DNA of 64,000 nucleotides from a virus. Where the stretch lies: positions 1 through 64,000 of IMG/VR virus record IMGVR_UViG_3300033150_000473. One strand, 5' to 3'. How positions within the stretch are numbered: position 1 is the first letter of the stretch; the number at the start of each line of letters is the position of its first letter. Below the pieces are notes generated by a model. The model was not told where the DNA came from. It saw nothing but the letters and a program-made list of their open reading frames with translations, and searched no databases. Shown here one piece after another: positions 12,697-21,558 of this stretch. Made by a program: the position numbers and the translations under genes.

Positions 12697-14878
12697 TTGG
12701 CTGGAAAAGCATTTTTACATCGAAGACCCAAGAGACATAGAGACGGGGGTTTTGCTACCGCCAGGGCCGATCCGGCTGTTCCCGCACCAGAAGCGTATCC
12801 TGCGGGCGATGGTGGAGAAAGATGAACACGGTTTGTTTCGGTGGACGACACTGGTGTACTCTGCTGTTAAGAAATGTCTCGCGCCTGAGACGAGGGTGCT
12901 AACAACCAGCCTGGATTGGGTTCCTGTTGGCTCTCTCAAAGTAGGCGATAAATTGTTAGGTTTTGATGAAAACCCTGTGTGCCCCGCCTACCGCAAAGGA
13001 AGGGTTCGCGGCGGAACTGGACGAAGATATAGAGTAGCGACTGTATTGGATACTGGACTTGCGCCGATGTTGGCGCGGCGAATCTATCTCGCTGATGGCA
13101 CAGTGATAACAGCCTCGCATGACCACAAGTGGCTGACCAGGCAAAAGGGGGGAAAGGGCCTAAGGTGGCGCAAGACGAGCGGTTTAAAGCCAGGGGGCTG
13201 GCTCTCTCGTTACCTGCCAGTTTGGGATATGCCACACGGGTACGATGACGGATATATAGCTGGTTGTTTGGACGGGGAGGGGCATATCCGGCCTGACTGC
13301 CGCGAGATTGGCATGGGGCAGAAAGAGAATGAATTGCTTGCCGAGTTCAAACGCATCTTGGTTGACCACGACATTAAGTTTAGCGAGTATCACCAAGAGA
13401 CGTATGGTGGTGACTATGCAGGGCATTCAATTCAGAAGATTGCAATCTTAGGAGGAAGGCCCTGGAATCTTTACATGCTAGGCCATTTCAAGCCCAAGAG
13501 ACTATTGGGCAAAATCCTGCCCCAATTAGACGGTGGGATTGGTCAAATCTGGCGGATGGGTGATGTAGAAATCGTTGCCATTGAGGAAACGGCGGCAGAG
13601 CTGGTCACGTTACAAACGAGCACGGAAACGTACTTTGCAGAAGGCTTTGCGGCGCACAATAGCGGAAAGACTCGCATCGCCGCTGGCATTGTCGCCTGGA
13701 TGGCTGCACAGTATGGCCCTTACGCAGAATGTTATGTCATGGCAAATGACGGCAAGCAATCCGACGACCGATTGCTTTCAGCGATCCGCAAAACCGTTAC
13801 GTTTAACAAAGTACTAAATTGGCACATTAGCAAACGCAGGGTATCGTTGCCTGATGGTAGCTTTGTCGAGGCAATTCCTGTAGACCCTACCGGTGAAAGT
13901 GGGGCAAACCCGACGGCCACTGCCTGGAGTGAAATGTGGGGATACGGGCTTGCGCATAAAGAGCGCTTCTGGGCCACGATGACTGTTAGCCCTGCCAAGT
14001 TTGGGCGCAGTCTGCGCATCGTGGAAAGCTATGCTGGCTATTCAGGGGAGAGTCCAACACTAGAGCGCCTCTACGAACAAGGTGTTACACTAGGCAAGAA
14101 ACACCCAGACTTTCCCGACCTGCCCGTTTATGTCAACGAGCCAGCGGGATTGATCTGCTACTGGGATACGATCCCCAGGATGCCGTGGCAGGATCGGCGA
14201 TACTACGCCCAAGAGGCCCGGATGCTGCCGCACAACGAGTTCCTGCGGCTGCACAAGAACCAGTGGGTGCGCTCTGAGTTTGCTGCTATTCCGGTACAAT
14301 GGTGGACGGCTCTCAAAGAAGACCTGCCGCCGTTGAAACCGAAAGAACCGATCATCATCGGCGCGGATGCGGCGGTATCGGGAGCGTGTTTCGGGATAGT
14401 CGCTGTGACCCGACATCCCGATCCCGCGCGACGAGACACCGACGTAGCAGTCAGATACGCGAGGGCCTGGGCTCCACCGAAGGGTGGTAAAATAGACTAC
14501 GGCGCTAAAGATGGCCCGGAAGCGGAGATCCGAAGACTAGCCAAAGAGTACAAGGTTCTTGAAGTCTCTTACGACCAGTACCAGTTGCACCGCACCGCAA
14601 CGCAATTCAACAAAGAGCGCGTCTGCTTCTGGAAGCCATTCGGACAGCAACAGGACAGGTTGATTTCAGACAACCAGATGTTCCAGATGATCAAGGGCGG
14701 CCACGTGGCCCATAGCGGGGATGCCGACCTCCAGGATCACGTGGTCAAAGCGAACGCCAAGACGAGCACCGACGAAGACACGAAGCTGAGGTTTGTGCAG
14801 AGAGACGACAGATCACCGATAGACTTACTGGTTGCTTTGAGCATGGCGGCCAAGCGATGTTTGGATTTGAGAATGTGA
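12566..14878 (+). CDS. terL: Terminase large subunit interrupted by an intein
   Basis: A 770-residue precursor; the exteins total 508 residues. The ATPase P-loop is VYSAVKK plus SGKTRIAAG after splicing, with a Walker B-like ATAWSEMWG. The nuclease domain shows acidic residues in IIIGADAAVSG, LEVSYDQYQ and IDLLVAL. The protein packages DNA into proheads through the portal. The intein lies inside the Walker A loop, so unspliced protein cannot bind ATP. The first possible start is TTG 12566, overlapping the small-subunit gene; the next Met is too far inside, so the exact start is uncertain. Confidence 0.93.
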   Translation: MTLASNSSWKQWPLDDKLKLLKRLEAEATKRKTPSWREPHDVCDWLEKHFYIEDPRDIETGVLLPPGPIRLFPHQKRILRAMVEKDEHGLFRWTTLVYSAVKKCLAPETRVLTTSLDWVPVGSLKVGDKLLGFDENPVCPAYRKGRVRGGTGRRYRVATVLDTGLAPMLARRIYLADGTVITASHDHKWLTRQKGGKGLRWRKTSGLKPGGWLSRYLPVWDMPHGYDDGYIAGCLDGEGHIRPDCREIGMGQKENELLAEFKRILVDHDIKFSEYHQETYGGDYAGHSIQKIAILGGRPWNLYMLGHFKPKRLLGKILPQLDGGIGQIWRMGDVEIVAIEETAAELVTLQTSTETYFAEGFAAHNSGKTRIAAGIVAWMAAQYGPYAECYVMANDGKQSDDRLLSAIRKTVTFNKVLNWHISKRRVSLPDGSFVEAIPVDPTGESGANPTATAWSEMWGYGLAHKERFWATMTVSPAKFGRSLRIVESYAGYSGESPTLERLYEQGVTLGKKHPDFPDLPVYVNEPAGLICYWDTIPRMPWQDRRYYAQEARMLPHNEFLRLHKNQWVRSEFAAIPVQWWTALKEDLPPLKPKEPIIIGADAAVSGACFGIVAVTRHPDPARRDTDVAVRYARAWAPPKGGKIDYGAKDGPEAEIRRLAKEYKVLEVSYDQYQLHRTATQFNKERVCFWKPFGQQQDRLISDNQMFQMIKGGHVAHSGDADLQDHVVKANAKTSTDEDTKLRFVQRDDRSPIDLLVALSMAAKRCLDLRM
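12875..13660 (+). other. Intein in terminase with LAGLIDADG-like motif (262 aa)
   Basis: It starts with Cys 104 (CLAPETRVLTT) and ends YFAEGFAAHN before Ser+1, with the canonical His-Asn end. One clear endonuclease motif (YIAGCLDGEGHI) is present and a second is not obvious, so the endonuclease may be decaying. It is inserted between the two lysines-to-Ser-Gly-Lys-Thr portion of the P-loop, a favoured intein site. Confidence 0.94.
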
Positions 14879-14891
14879 CGGGAGGATTACG

Positions 14892-16013
14892 ATGAGGAAC
14901 GACGAGAGAAACAAAGAAATGCCCAAAATGGCGGGCGATGAGATGGCTGGCGAAGGGCTTCTCACCAGGGCGCTTTCGCCACAGTGGTCAGGCCATACAG
15001 AAGTACACACGTTAGCGACAGGAAACCCTGCAATCGGGCGTTCGCAAGGGGGAATGCCGTTCTATGTGTGGGAAGAGGACGGCTTGCTGTACTGGCGCAA
15101 GGGCCGGTTCGGGCAGGGCGGTTGGACTCCGCGCGCTTACCTGGCGGCGGGCAGCGAACCATGCCTCGTGGGCGTACCGAGCGGGAAAGTCCATTGTGTC
15201 TTTTCCAGCGAATTCGGAGGGGTGCGCAACATCTACCACGTGGTGTACGCTAACAGTCAGTGGTCGCTGCCACGCAACGTCTCGCACACCTCCGGCGAGA
15301 GCCGCAATCCTAGGATAGCGGCTGACGGCAACACGTTGTTTGTTGTGTGGGATGACGACGTGTCAGGCCCCCGTGTCGTCTACTGGGCGGAACAGGACAG
15401 TGACTACTGGGCCTCCGGCCCAATCCCCAGCGCACGCGGCGAAAAACCAGACGTAGCGTACCGGGCCGGCGTCGTTCACGTCGCCTGGCAGGACGATTCG
15501 CCAGAGGTCATCTACTACTCGCGGAGACTCGATGGTTCCTGGAGCCTTCCTGAGAACATCAGCTCGTATGCAGCGGCGTACAACACTGACGTGCGCCTCG
15601 CGGTGGACGAGAACGACAAAGTGCATATCGTGTACGGTCAGTACCACCCCGTTGGGGGAGATGGTTGGTACATCTATTATGTCTGTGGGCAGGTGGGCAA
15701 CTGGTCGCCGCCAAGGATGGTGAACTGGTACGACCACTACAACACTTTCCCCGACATCGAGATCGCCGGGGACTGGGTGTTGGTCGTCTGGCGTCACAGG
15801 GTGACCATCGCAGAGAACCCAAGCTGGATCATGGCCCGGAAGAAGACGGTCACGTCAGAATACTGGCGCTGGTATCCGACTGAACAGGCCACGGCAGGCG
15901 GAGTAATTGAAGCTGCGCCGGATCTGGCCGTTGAACCGGGCGGGAAGGCGTATCTCATCTACACGCGTGGCAGCGCGGCCTACGCCGCGCAACGGACGAA
16001 CGCTTATCCGTAG
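14892..16013 (+). CDS. Beta-propeller tail or receptor-binding protein (putative)
   Basis: A 373-residue product made of repeated beta blades: recurring patterns of an aromatic-rich strand, GxW(S/T)LPxN, then xPxIAxDGNxLFVVWxDD (for example VHVAWQDDSPEVIYYS, VHIVYGQYHPVG). This is the signature of sialidase/exo-alpha-like propellers that bind glycans. It is the first gene of the retroelement locus, between terminase and portal, an unusual place for a receptor-binding protein. Start ATG 14892 has GGGAGGATTACG before it. Confidence 0.65.
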   Translation: MRNDERNKEMPKMAGDEMAGEGLLTRALSPQWSGHTEVHTLATGNPAIGRSQGGMPFYVWEEDGLLYWRKGRFGQGGWTPRAYLAAGSEPCLVGVPSGKVHCVFSSEFGGVRNIYHVVYANSQWSLPRNVSHTSGESRNPRIAADGNTLFVVWDDDVSGPRVVYWAEQDSDYWASGPIPSARGEKPDVAYRAGVVHVAWQDDSPEVIYYSRRLDGSWSLPENISSYAAAYNTDVRLAVDENDKVHIVYGQYHPVGGDGWYIYYVCGQVGNWSPPRMVNWYDHYNTFPDIEIAGDWVLVVWRHRVTIAENPSWIMARKKTVTSEYWRWYPTEQATAGGVIEAAPDLAVEPGGKAYLIYTRGSAAYAAQRTNAYP

Positions 16014-16030
16014 TTGGCGGGAGGATTGCA

Positions 16031-16720
16031 ATGGGTGAAATACTAAAAGCCAGGCAACGCAGCAATACATTGTCGCGCGCTTTGGAGTGCGATGACAACG
16101 CGGCGCTCTACGTAGTCGGCGGCGGCGCGGGCATGGCCGTGACGATTGCCGACGGCGCGGATGTTGCTTTAGGCGCGACTACGGATGCTGAATCCGCGGC
16201 AGGTAACGGCACGGTCGTCGCTATCTTGAAACGGCTACGGACGCTGCTCAACGGCGGACTGCCAGCCGCTTTGGGCCAAGGAACGATGGCACAGAGCCTC
16301 CCTGTTGTCGTTGCTAGTGACCAATCGTCTCTCACTGTTGACCAGGCAACACACGATCTCCTAAACTGCAACGCCAACATCCAGGTGGGCGATGCGGATG
16401 TAGGCGTGGCAAATCCTGTGCCCATAGAAGCCGCGCCGATCACGACGCCGACGCATACCGCGGTCAACGTGACGGTAGCAAGCGGAGCGGTACTGGCTGC
16501 AAATGCTAACCGACTGTACGCGCTATTGGTCAACGACAGCGACACGGTGATCTACATCAAGCTGGGCGCGGCTGCGGTTGTCAACCAGGGCATCCGTATC
16601 AATGCCGCCGGTGGCAACTACGAGATAAGCTCTGCGTTTGGCAATCTTTACACGGGAGCTATCTACGGCATCCATGGGGGAGCAGGGAACAAGGCGCTGC
16701 TAATGACAGAAGGAGTGTAG
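16031..16720 (+). CDS. Structural protein of the DGR locus (putative)
   Basis: A 229-residue Ala/Gly/Val-rich product. LPVVVASDQSSLTVDQATHD and a C-terminus reading LYTGAIYGIHGGAGNKALL are typical of phage fibre or decoration proteins with beta-sandwich folds. It is preceded by GGGAGGATTGCA and lies 2 nt before the variable protein, so the two may form one fibre or spike. Confidence 0.65.
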   Translation: MGEILKARQRSNTLSRALECDDNAALYVVGGGAGMAVTIADGADVALGATTDAESAAGNGTVVAILKRLRTLLNGGLPAALGQGTMAQSLPVVVASDQSSLTVDQATHDLLNCNANIQVGDADVGVANPVPIEAAPITTPTHTAVNVTVASGAVLAANANRLYALLVNDSDTVIYIKLGAAAVVNQGIRINAAGGNYEISSAFGNLYTGAIYGIHGGAGNKALLMTEGV

Positions 16721-16722
16721 AC

Positions 16723-18273
16723 ATGCCATTGAGAAACCCGCTATGCATATTAGACGAAGACGACATGGCGTCCGATAGCGACATCTGTGTTCCCACGCAG
16801 CAGAGCGTCAAAGCCTACGTGGATGAGCGAAACTACTTCGGCATAGCCTGGAACGAGTCCACTGACGCTTACGAACGTCGCGGGGAACTCGCGGGCGTGG
16901 CAGCAGGAAGCTCGCCTGGGGACTCCGCGTTGCCTATCCAAGCGGCTATGCGACGGTGTGTCATCAGTGACGCGGGGGTAGTGCAGTACTATCTAGACCC
17001 TACTGACTCCACCAAGAAACTGAGCGGCGAGGCTTCAGTTCTCACGGGCGCAGACGGCCAGGTGATGGTAGAGATACCGAAGTTCTACTATCGCTACAGC
17101 TACGCATCGAACGTCCACAAGTGGGACATCTCGTTCCTGCCACTGGCTGGATTTGACGTACACCCAGCCTTCATCAAGAACGGCGTGGAGGTTGACTATC
17201 GTTACATCGGTGCATACGAGGGCGTGCTTTACGACAACTCTGAGTCTGTATACACTTCTGACTACAACCAGGTAGCGGCACACGCTGCCACGTTTGCTGT
17301 ACCCGCCAACACCATCACAGCGGGGGCGGGGACACCGTATGCCCTGTTGCAAGCTGGCGATGTAATCGTAGTTACAGGAACGCCCAGCAACAACGGGACT
17401 TATGTAATCTCAACGGTGGTGGGTGGGAACGTCATCACGACTGTGGGGGCATTGGTGGCAGGCGAAGCTGCGCCGAACACAGTTATCACTGCACCAGCAG
17501 TAGATACGGCTAACGACAAGTTGTCAAGCGTCAGCGGCAAGAAAGCAGTCACCGGCATCACGAGAGCCAACTTCCGGTTGATTGCAGCCAAGCGGGGCAC
17601 GGGCTGGCGGCAGTTCGATTTCTATCTAGCATCAGCAATCCAGTTGCTATATCTCGTAGAATACGCAGACTTCTACTCGCAGAGCATGATTGGCAATGGG
17701 CTGACAGATTGGGCCAGCGGAACGTGGAACACGCACAATGCCTATCATGCCATCAACAACGGCGGGCTAAGTAATGGTGACGGCAATGTGACTGCTAATG
17801 TTTCCAACGGCGATGGTGTTGTGGGTTCATACATGAGTTACCGCGGTATCGAGAACTGGTATGGGCATGTCTGGAAGTTTGTAGACGGGTTCAATGTCAA
17901 TAACTATGACGACAATGCGGGGACGGCATACAGTCGTGTGTGGGCTTCGAATACCGATACCGACTTTACGGATGATACCGCCGCGAACTACACGCAGGTT
18001 GGCGATGTTTGTGAAACTGATGGATACCAGAACACGCTAGTCCAAGTGGCGAGTGCTTTCTTGCCGTTGACGGTGGGCGCTGGTAGCACGACCAAGATTA
18101 CGGATTACTATTGGGCTTACTTTGATGATCTCTCTGCGCCGTTTGATGAATGGCGCGTGGCTCTTGCGGGCGCGGCCGCGTCCTACGGTGCGGGTGCCGG
18201 GGGCTGGGCGCTGCTTCTTCATCTTGCGTCGGGTAATGCCTCTGCGGATCTTGGCTCTCGGGCCTGCTTTTGA
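16723..18273 (+). CDS. DGR-diversified C-type-lectin-fold protein
   Basis: A 516-residue product. The N-terminal half carries beta-rich modules, a Thr/Val-rich insert lies near residues 180-265, and the C-terminal 250 residues look like a C-type-lectin fold (for example YRGIENWYGHVWKFVDGFN, then FLPLTVGAGSTTKITDYYW). The last 40 codons are the variable region, which matches the downstream template repeat except at template adenines. It is likely a virion receptor-binding tip whose ligand contacts are rewritten by the adjacent reverse transcriptase. Three ORFs before the portal form the target module. Confidence 0.92.
   Translation: MPLRNPLCILDEDDMASDSDICVPTQQSVKAYVDERNYFGIAWNESTDAYERRGELAGVAAGSSPGDSALPIQAAMRRCVISDAGVVQYYLDPTDSTKKLSGEASVLTGADGQVMVEIPKFYYRYSYASNVHKWDISFLPLAGFDVHPAFIKNGVEVDYRYIGAYEGVLYDNSESVYTSDYNQVAAHAATFAVPANTITAGAGTPYALLQAGDVIVVTGTPSNNGTYVISTVVGGNVITTVGALVAGEAAPNTVITAPAVDTANDKLSSVSGKKAVTGITRANFRLIAAKRGTGWRQFDFYLASAIQLLYLVEYADFYSQSMIGNGLTDWASGTWNTHNAYHAINNGGLSNGDGNVTANVSNGDGVVGSYMSYRGIENWYGHVWKFVDGFNVNNYDDNAGTAYSRVWASNTDTDFTDDTAANYTQVGDVCETDGYQNTLVQVASAFLPLTVGAGSTTKITDYYWAYFDDLSAPFDEWRVALAGAAASYGAGAGGWALLLHLASGNASADLGSRACF
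18151..18270 (+). repeat. DGR variable region (VR)
   Basis: 120 bp at the 3' end of the variable gene, aligned without gaps to 18315-18434. I counted 33 differences, of which 32 are at template adenines, the hallmark of adenine-directed mutagenesis. It ends at the stop codon. Confidence 0.96.
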
Positions 18274-18314
18274 GTTTTTCAAGTTTTAGGGTTTTCCATA
18301 TCAATCAGGCCAGT
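18271..18314. other. Spacer between VR and TR
   Basis: 44 bp of AT-rich sequence including the stop codon of the variable gene. No separate accessory (avd) gene fits here. Confidence 0.6.
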
Positions 18315-18434
18315 TAGCGCGTAGCTCATGCAGGCACGAACACGAACAACAGTGCGAATGCCAGGGGCTAGGCACTGAATCTTAATAATGCGTCAGGTAA
18401 TACCAATGCGAATATTGGCACTCAGGCTAGCTTA
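18315..18434 (+). repeat. DGR template repeat (TR)
   Basis: A non-coding 120-bp copy of the VR. Read in the VR frame, it has AAC or AAT codons at nearly all positions that vary (at least ten), the codon choice that gives most amino-acid diversity without stops, and it contains in-frame TAG codons that are changed in the VR. The transcript of this region is the template for the reverse transcriptase. Confidence 0.95.
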
Positions 18435-18555
18435 TTTCGAATGACAAACAAATACGAGATATGGAAAACCTTGCCTCTCGGCAAAACACAAGGCAATGCC
18501 CCATTGGTGTTGGTAGGGCCGAAGGGTCTCGAAGGCTCCGGGGTGAAATAAGCAG
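18435..18555 (+). ncRNA. TR-RT intergenic RNA
   Basis: About 120 nt between the template and the reverse-transcriptase start, with the pairs CCTTGCCTC/GGCAA and repeated aaggc/gcctt segments. In studied systems this part of the RNA is needed for cDNA priming. No gene is visible. Confidence 0.45.
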
Positions 18556-19644
18556 ATGAAACGCTACGGCGATCTGTACGCCAAGATTTGGGACATGGAG
18601 AATATCCGCGAGGCACACCACAATGCACAGCGCGGCAAGAGGCATTACCGCGAAGTACAAATGGTAAACGCCAATGAGGAGAAATATCTATCACAAATCC
18701 AGGCAATGTTGCGTGACAAGACATTCCACACTTCCGAATATGAGGTCTTCACCAAATCAGACAGTGGCAAAGAACGCGAGATTTCTAAACTGCCGTACTT
18801 CCCAGACAGAATCGTGCACCACTGCGCCATGCAGGTACTTGAGCCAATCTGGATGAAGACACTCATTACCGATACTTATGCTGCACTGAAAGGACGGGGC
18901 ATTCATAGGGGTGTCAAAAGGGTAAAGCTGGCATTGCGCGACAGAGAAAACACGCAGTATTGTCTCAAGTTTGATATACGCAAGTTCTATCCGTCCGTTG
19001 ACCATGACGTCTTGAAGTCCATAATCCGCCGGAAGATCAAAGACCCAGGTGTATTGTGGCTCTTGGATGAAATCATAGACTCCGCTGATGGTATTCCAAT
19101 TGGGAATTATCTCAGCCAGTATTTTGGCAACTTGTACTTGGCGTATTTTGACCATTGGATGAAAGAAGAGAAGCGTTGCAGATACTACTTCCGCTATTGT
19201 GACGACATCGTAGTGTTGCATAGTAGCAAGAAGTTCCTGCATGGGCTGTTCAGAGAAGCACAAGAATATCTATCTACCAATCTGAAACTGTGCATCAAAT
19301 CCAACCATCAGATATTCCCAGTAGACAAGCGCGGTATTGATTTTCTTGGCTATCGGTTCTTCCATGACTACGTACTCCTGCGAAAGAATATTGCACAGAG
19401 ATTTAAAGAAAAGGTGCGCCACATTCGACGCGAGTGGTGGAACATGCGGCCAAGCCAAGTCGTAAACAGCATCATGAGTTATTGGGGCTGGATGAGGCAC
19501 GGGAACTGTCTTAATCTTGCCAAGAGACATATTGACGGGGAAATCCAACGGATCATAGCAGAAACGTGTAAGGCAAGCGGAACGAGAAATCCATTAAGGA
19601 GACTTAAATGGCTCAAGGCGACACCTATCCAGAAACCACAGTAA
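18556..19644 (+). CDS. DGR reverse transcriptase
   Basis: A 362-residue reverse transcriptase. Motif A is FDIRKFYPSVDH (139-150), the DGR-type motif IPIGNYLSQ (180-188) stands in place of the retroviral QG motif, and the catalytic YCDD is at 214-217. The size and the S-Q signature fit the error-prone enzymes of diversity-generating retroelements rather than group II introns (no maturase domain). It copies the upstream template RNA and misincorporates at adenines. Its 3' end overlaps the next gene by 37 nt. Confidence 0.95.
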   Translation: MKRYGDLYAKIWDMENIREAHHNAQRGKRHYREVQMVNANEEKYLSQIQAMLRDKTFHTSEYEVFTKSDSGKEREISKLPYFPDRIVHHCAMQVLEPIWMKTLITDTYAALKGRGIHRGVKRVKLALRDRENTQYCLKFDIRKFYPSVDHDVLKSIIRRKIKDPGVLWLLDEIIDSADGIPIGNYLSQYFGNLYLAYFDHWMKEEKRCRYYFRYCDDIVVLHSSKKFLHGLFREAQEYLSTNLKLCIKSNHQIFPVDKRGIDFLGYRFFHDYVLLRKNIAQRFKEKVRHIRREWWNMRPSQVVNSIMSYWGWMRHGNCLNLAKRHIDGEIQRIIAETCKASGTRNPLRRLKWLKATPIQKPQ

Positions 19645-20003
19645 AATCGCGCGGCAAGACGCTATATAGGTACAACATCCGTGAAGTTGAAGTTACCAAC
19701 GAACCCAATGGCAAGCCCCGAACGGCCTACGAGTATGATGAAGTTGCCATCGCGGGCAAAGTCACCAAAGCCAAGATCGTCGCTGCCATGCGTACCGCCG
19801 AGGCCGAGCAGGACACCAGTGACATTGGCGAGGCTGCGGCGCAGTATCGGGGCGCCAAGGGCGCGATCAAGCTGTCGAACCTGTCCGAGTTTACCTATGA
19901 CGAACTCGATACCTATATCCAGATTCATGTGACTGACATGGCGTCAGCCAGGGGCTTTCTGAAGAAACTCGCGAAGGTTGTGTTAGCGATACTAAAGAGC
20001 TAA
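19608..20003 (+). CDS. Hypothetical phage protein after the RT
   Basis: A 131-residue product starting MAQGDTYPETTVKSRGKTLY. Beta-rich N-terminal half, then an Ala-rich helix and an acidic DELDTYIQIHV segment. It does not look like the basic four-helix Avd accessory protein of known retroelements, but its overlap with the RT makes it the only candidate for a partner. Ribosome-binding site AAGGAGACTTAA. It could equally be a structural gene preceding the portal. Confidence 0.65.
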   Translation: MAQGDTYPETTVKSRGKTLYRYNIREVEVTNEPNGKPRTAYEYDEVAIAGKVTKAKIVAAMRTAEAEQDTSDIGEAAAQYRGAKGAIKLSNLSEFTYDELDTYIQIHVTDMASARGFLKKLAKVVLAILKS

Positions 20004-20007
20004 GGTC

Positions 20008-21558
20008 ATGCCGCAAATGCAGTTGCAAATCAGAGACGAGATGCGCGCCAGCGTGCGCCAGTTCCCCAGGCATCAGCCGATCATCTTCCGCGTTGCTATG
20101 ACGGCGGATGGAGTTCCGGCCTGGTGGGGCAAAGACCGCGACGCTTACCTGCGCCTTTTCTGGCAGCAGGAGAGTTTCCTGGCAAGCACGGTCTACGCGC
20201 TATGTGCCCGTAACGCAGGCTTCCAATGGGTCGTCGAGGGGCCAGAAGCCGAGAGCTTGCAAGCCACAAGAACCCTGCGCAACGTAGAGTTTGGTCAGGG
20301 CTGGCAGCAACTGATGCTTCAGTTCTCAGAGGACTTGTTAGTCAGTGACAACGGGGGATTTATCGAGATTATCCGGCCAGCACGGGCTAGAATCAACGGC
20401 AAGAGCTATCCGGCCATCGCCAAGAGGCACAAAAGCGGCGACATAGACTGGTTTGCTATCATCAGCCGCATGGGCCACGTGAAGCAGGTAGAACCGGAGG
20501 ACGTCAGCGACTCGCCCTACGACCTACCGGTTAGCTTGGCTCACCTAGATTCTGCAAAAGTCACGCGCACCGGAGACCCCGACACCCCTGTGATCTACAC
20601 AGATCGCAACGGAGGCGAGCATGAGTTGAAGTCATGGCAGGTGATGAGCATGACTGACATGCCGTCACCCATTGAGGAGATGCACGGGGTGGGCTTTTGC
20701 TTCGTCAGTCGCGTTCTCAGAAACGCCCAAACCGTGAGAGACTGGACTATCTTCCGGCAAGAGAAAATCAGTGGCCGGTTTGCCAGAGCGGTTCACCTCA
20801 CCAACGTAGATTCTGACTGGATTTCTGATGCTATTGCCCAGGCTCAAGCCAAAGCAGACGAACGGGGGCTTCTAGTCTACTCTCAGCCCATCATCACCAA
20901 TACACTTGACCCTAGTTCCAGGCCGTATCTTGTAACTATTCCGCTGGCTGAGTTGCCAGACGGGTTCACCGAAGACGAGACCATGCGCTGGTACATCGGG
21001 CTTCTGGCATTGGCGGCAGGGGAGCATTACAGCTTCCTCGCCCCCATGCCTGGTAGACGATTGGGATCAGCCAGAGAAGTCGAGGTGCAGGAACGACAGG
21101 CGCGAGGCAAATCGTCTCGGCTGTTCATGGATCAGTTGGCTACCCAAATCAACAACGCCGGTATCTTGCCGGAGGGATGTGTATTCGTCTTCCGAGAAAA
21201 GGACACCGAAGAACAAGCGGCACACGAGCAAGCCGAACGCAGGCGGGCCGAGACCCGCAAGATGCGCATCGAGAGCGGCGAGATAACACCAGCGATTGCC
21301 AGGCAGATTGCCAAAGACCAGGGCGACTTGAAAGACGAATACCTGCAACAACTAGGCGAGGAGGATATTACACCGGATGAAGGCGAACCATTGGAGAGCG
21401 TAGATGGGGTGGAGGAGAAACAGGAAGAACCCCTGGATATTTCCAAAGACGACGTGGCGCGAGCTATCGGCAAGTGGAATGACCGTATGTCGGAGGCCGA
21501 GGGTCTTCTACAAGCGTCCGAGGCGGAAAAAACCGCGGGAGGACTAGATGCCGAGTAA
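20008..21558 (+). CDS. Portal protein
   Basis: A 516-residue product with the position and features of a phage portal: an N-terminal arm, a central region with WQQ and FSEDLLVSDNGGFIEIIRP (a common portal stretch), a long helix-rich C-terminal part (NIQ-like ARGKSSRLFMDQLATQIN) and an acidic helical tail. The portal forms the dodecameric DNA channel at one capsid vertex and docks the terminase. It overlaps the protease gene by 11 nt. Confidence 0.8.
   Translation: MPQMQLQIRDEMRASVRQFPRHQPIIFRVAMTADGVPAWWGKDRDAYLRLFWQQESFLASTVYALCARNAGFQWVVEGPEAESLQATRTLRNVEFGQGWQQLMLQFSEDLLVSDNGGFIEIIRPARARINGKSYPAIAKRHKSGDIDWFAIISRMGHVKQVEPEDVSDSPYDLPVSLAHLDSAKVTRTGDPDTPVIYTDRNGGEHELKSWQVMSMTDMPSPIEEMHGVGFCFVSRVLRNAQTVRDWTIFRQEKISGRFARAVHLTNVDSDWISDAIAQAQAKADERGLLVYSQPIITNTLDPSSRPYLVTIPLAELPDGFTEDETMRWYIGLLALAAGEHYSFLAPMPGRRLGSAREVEVQERQARGKSSRLFMDQLATQINNAGILPEGCVFVFREKDTEEQAAHEQAERRRAETRKMRIESGEITPAIARQIAKDQGDLKDEYLQQLGEEDITPDEGEPLESVDGVEEKQEEPLDISKDDVARAIGKWNDRMSEAEGLLQASEAEKTAGGLDAE

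Noticed and set aside
18274-18555. A missed avd-type gene between VR and RT
   Set aside because: All frames carry stops within the template repeat, and the remaining stretch is too short.
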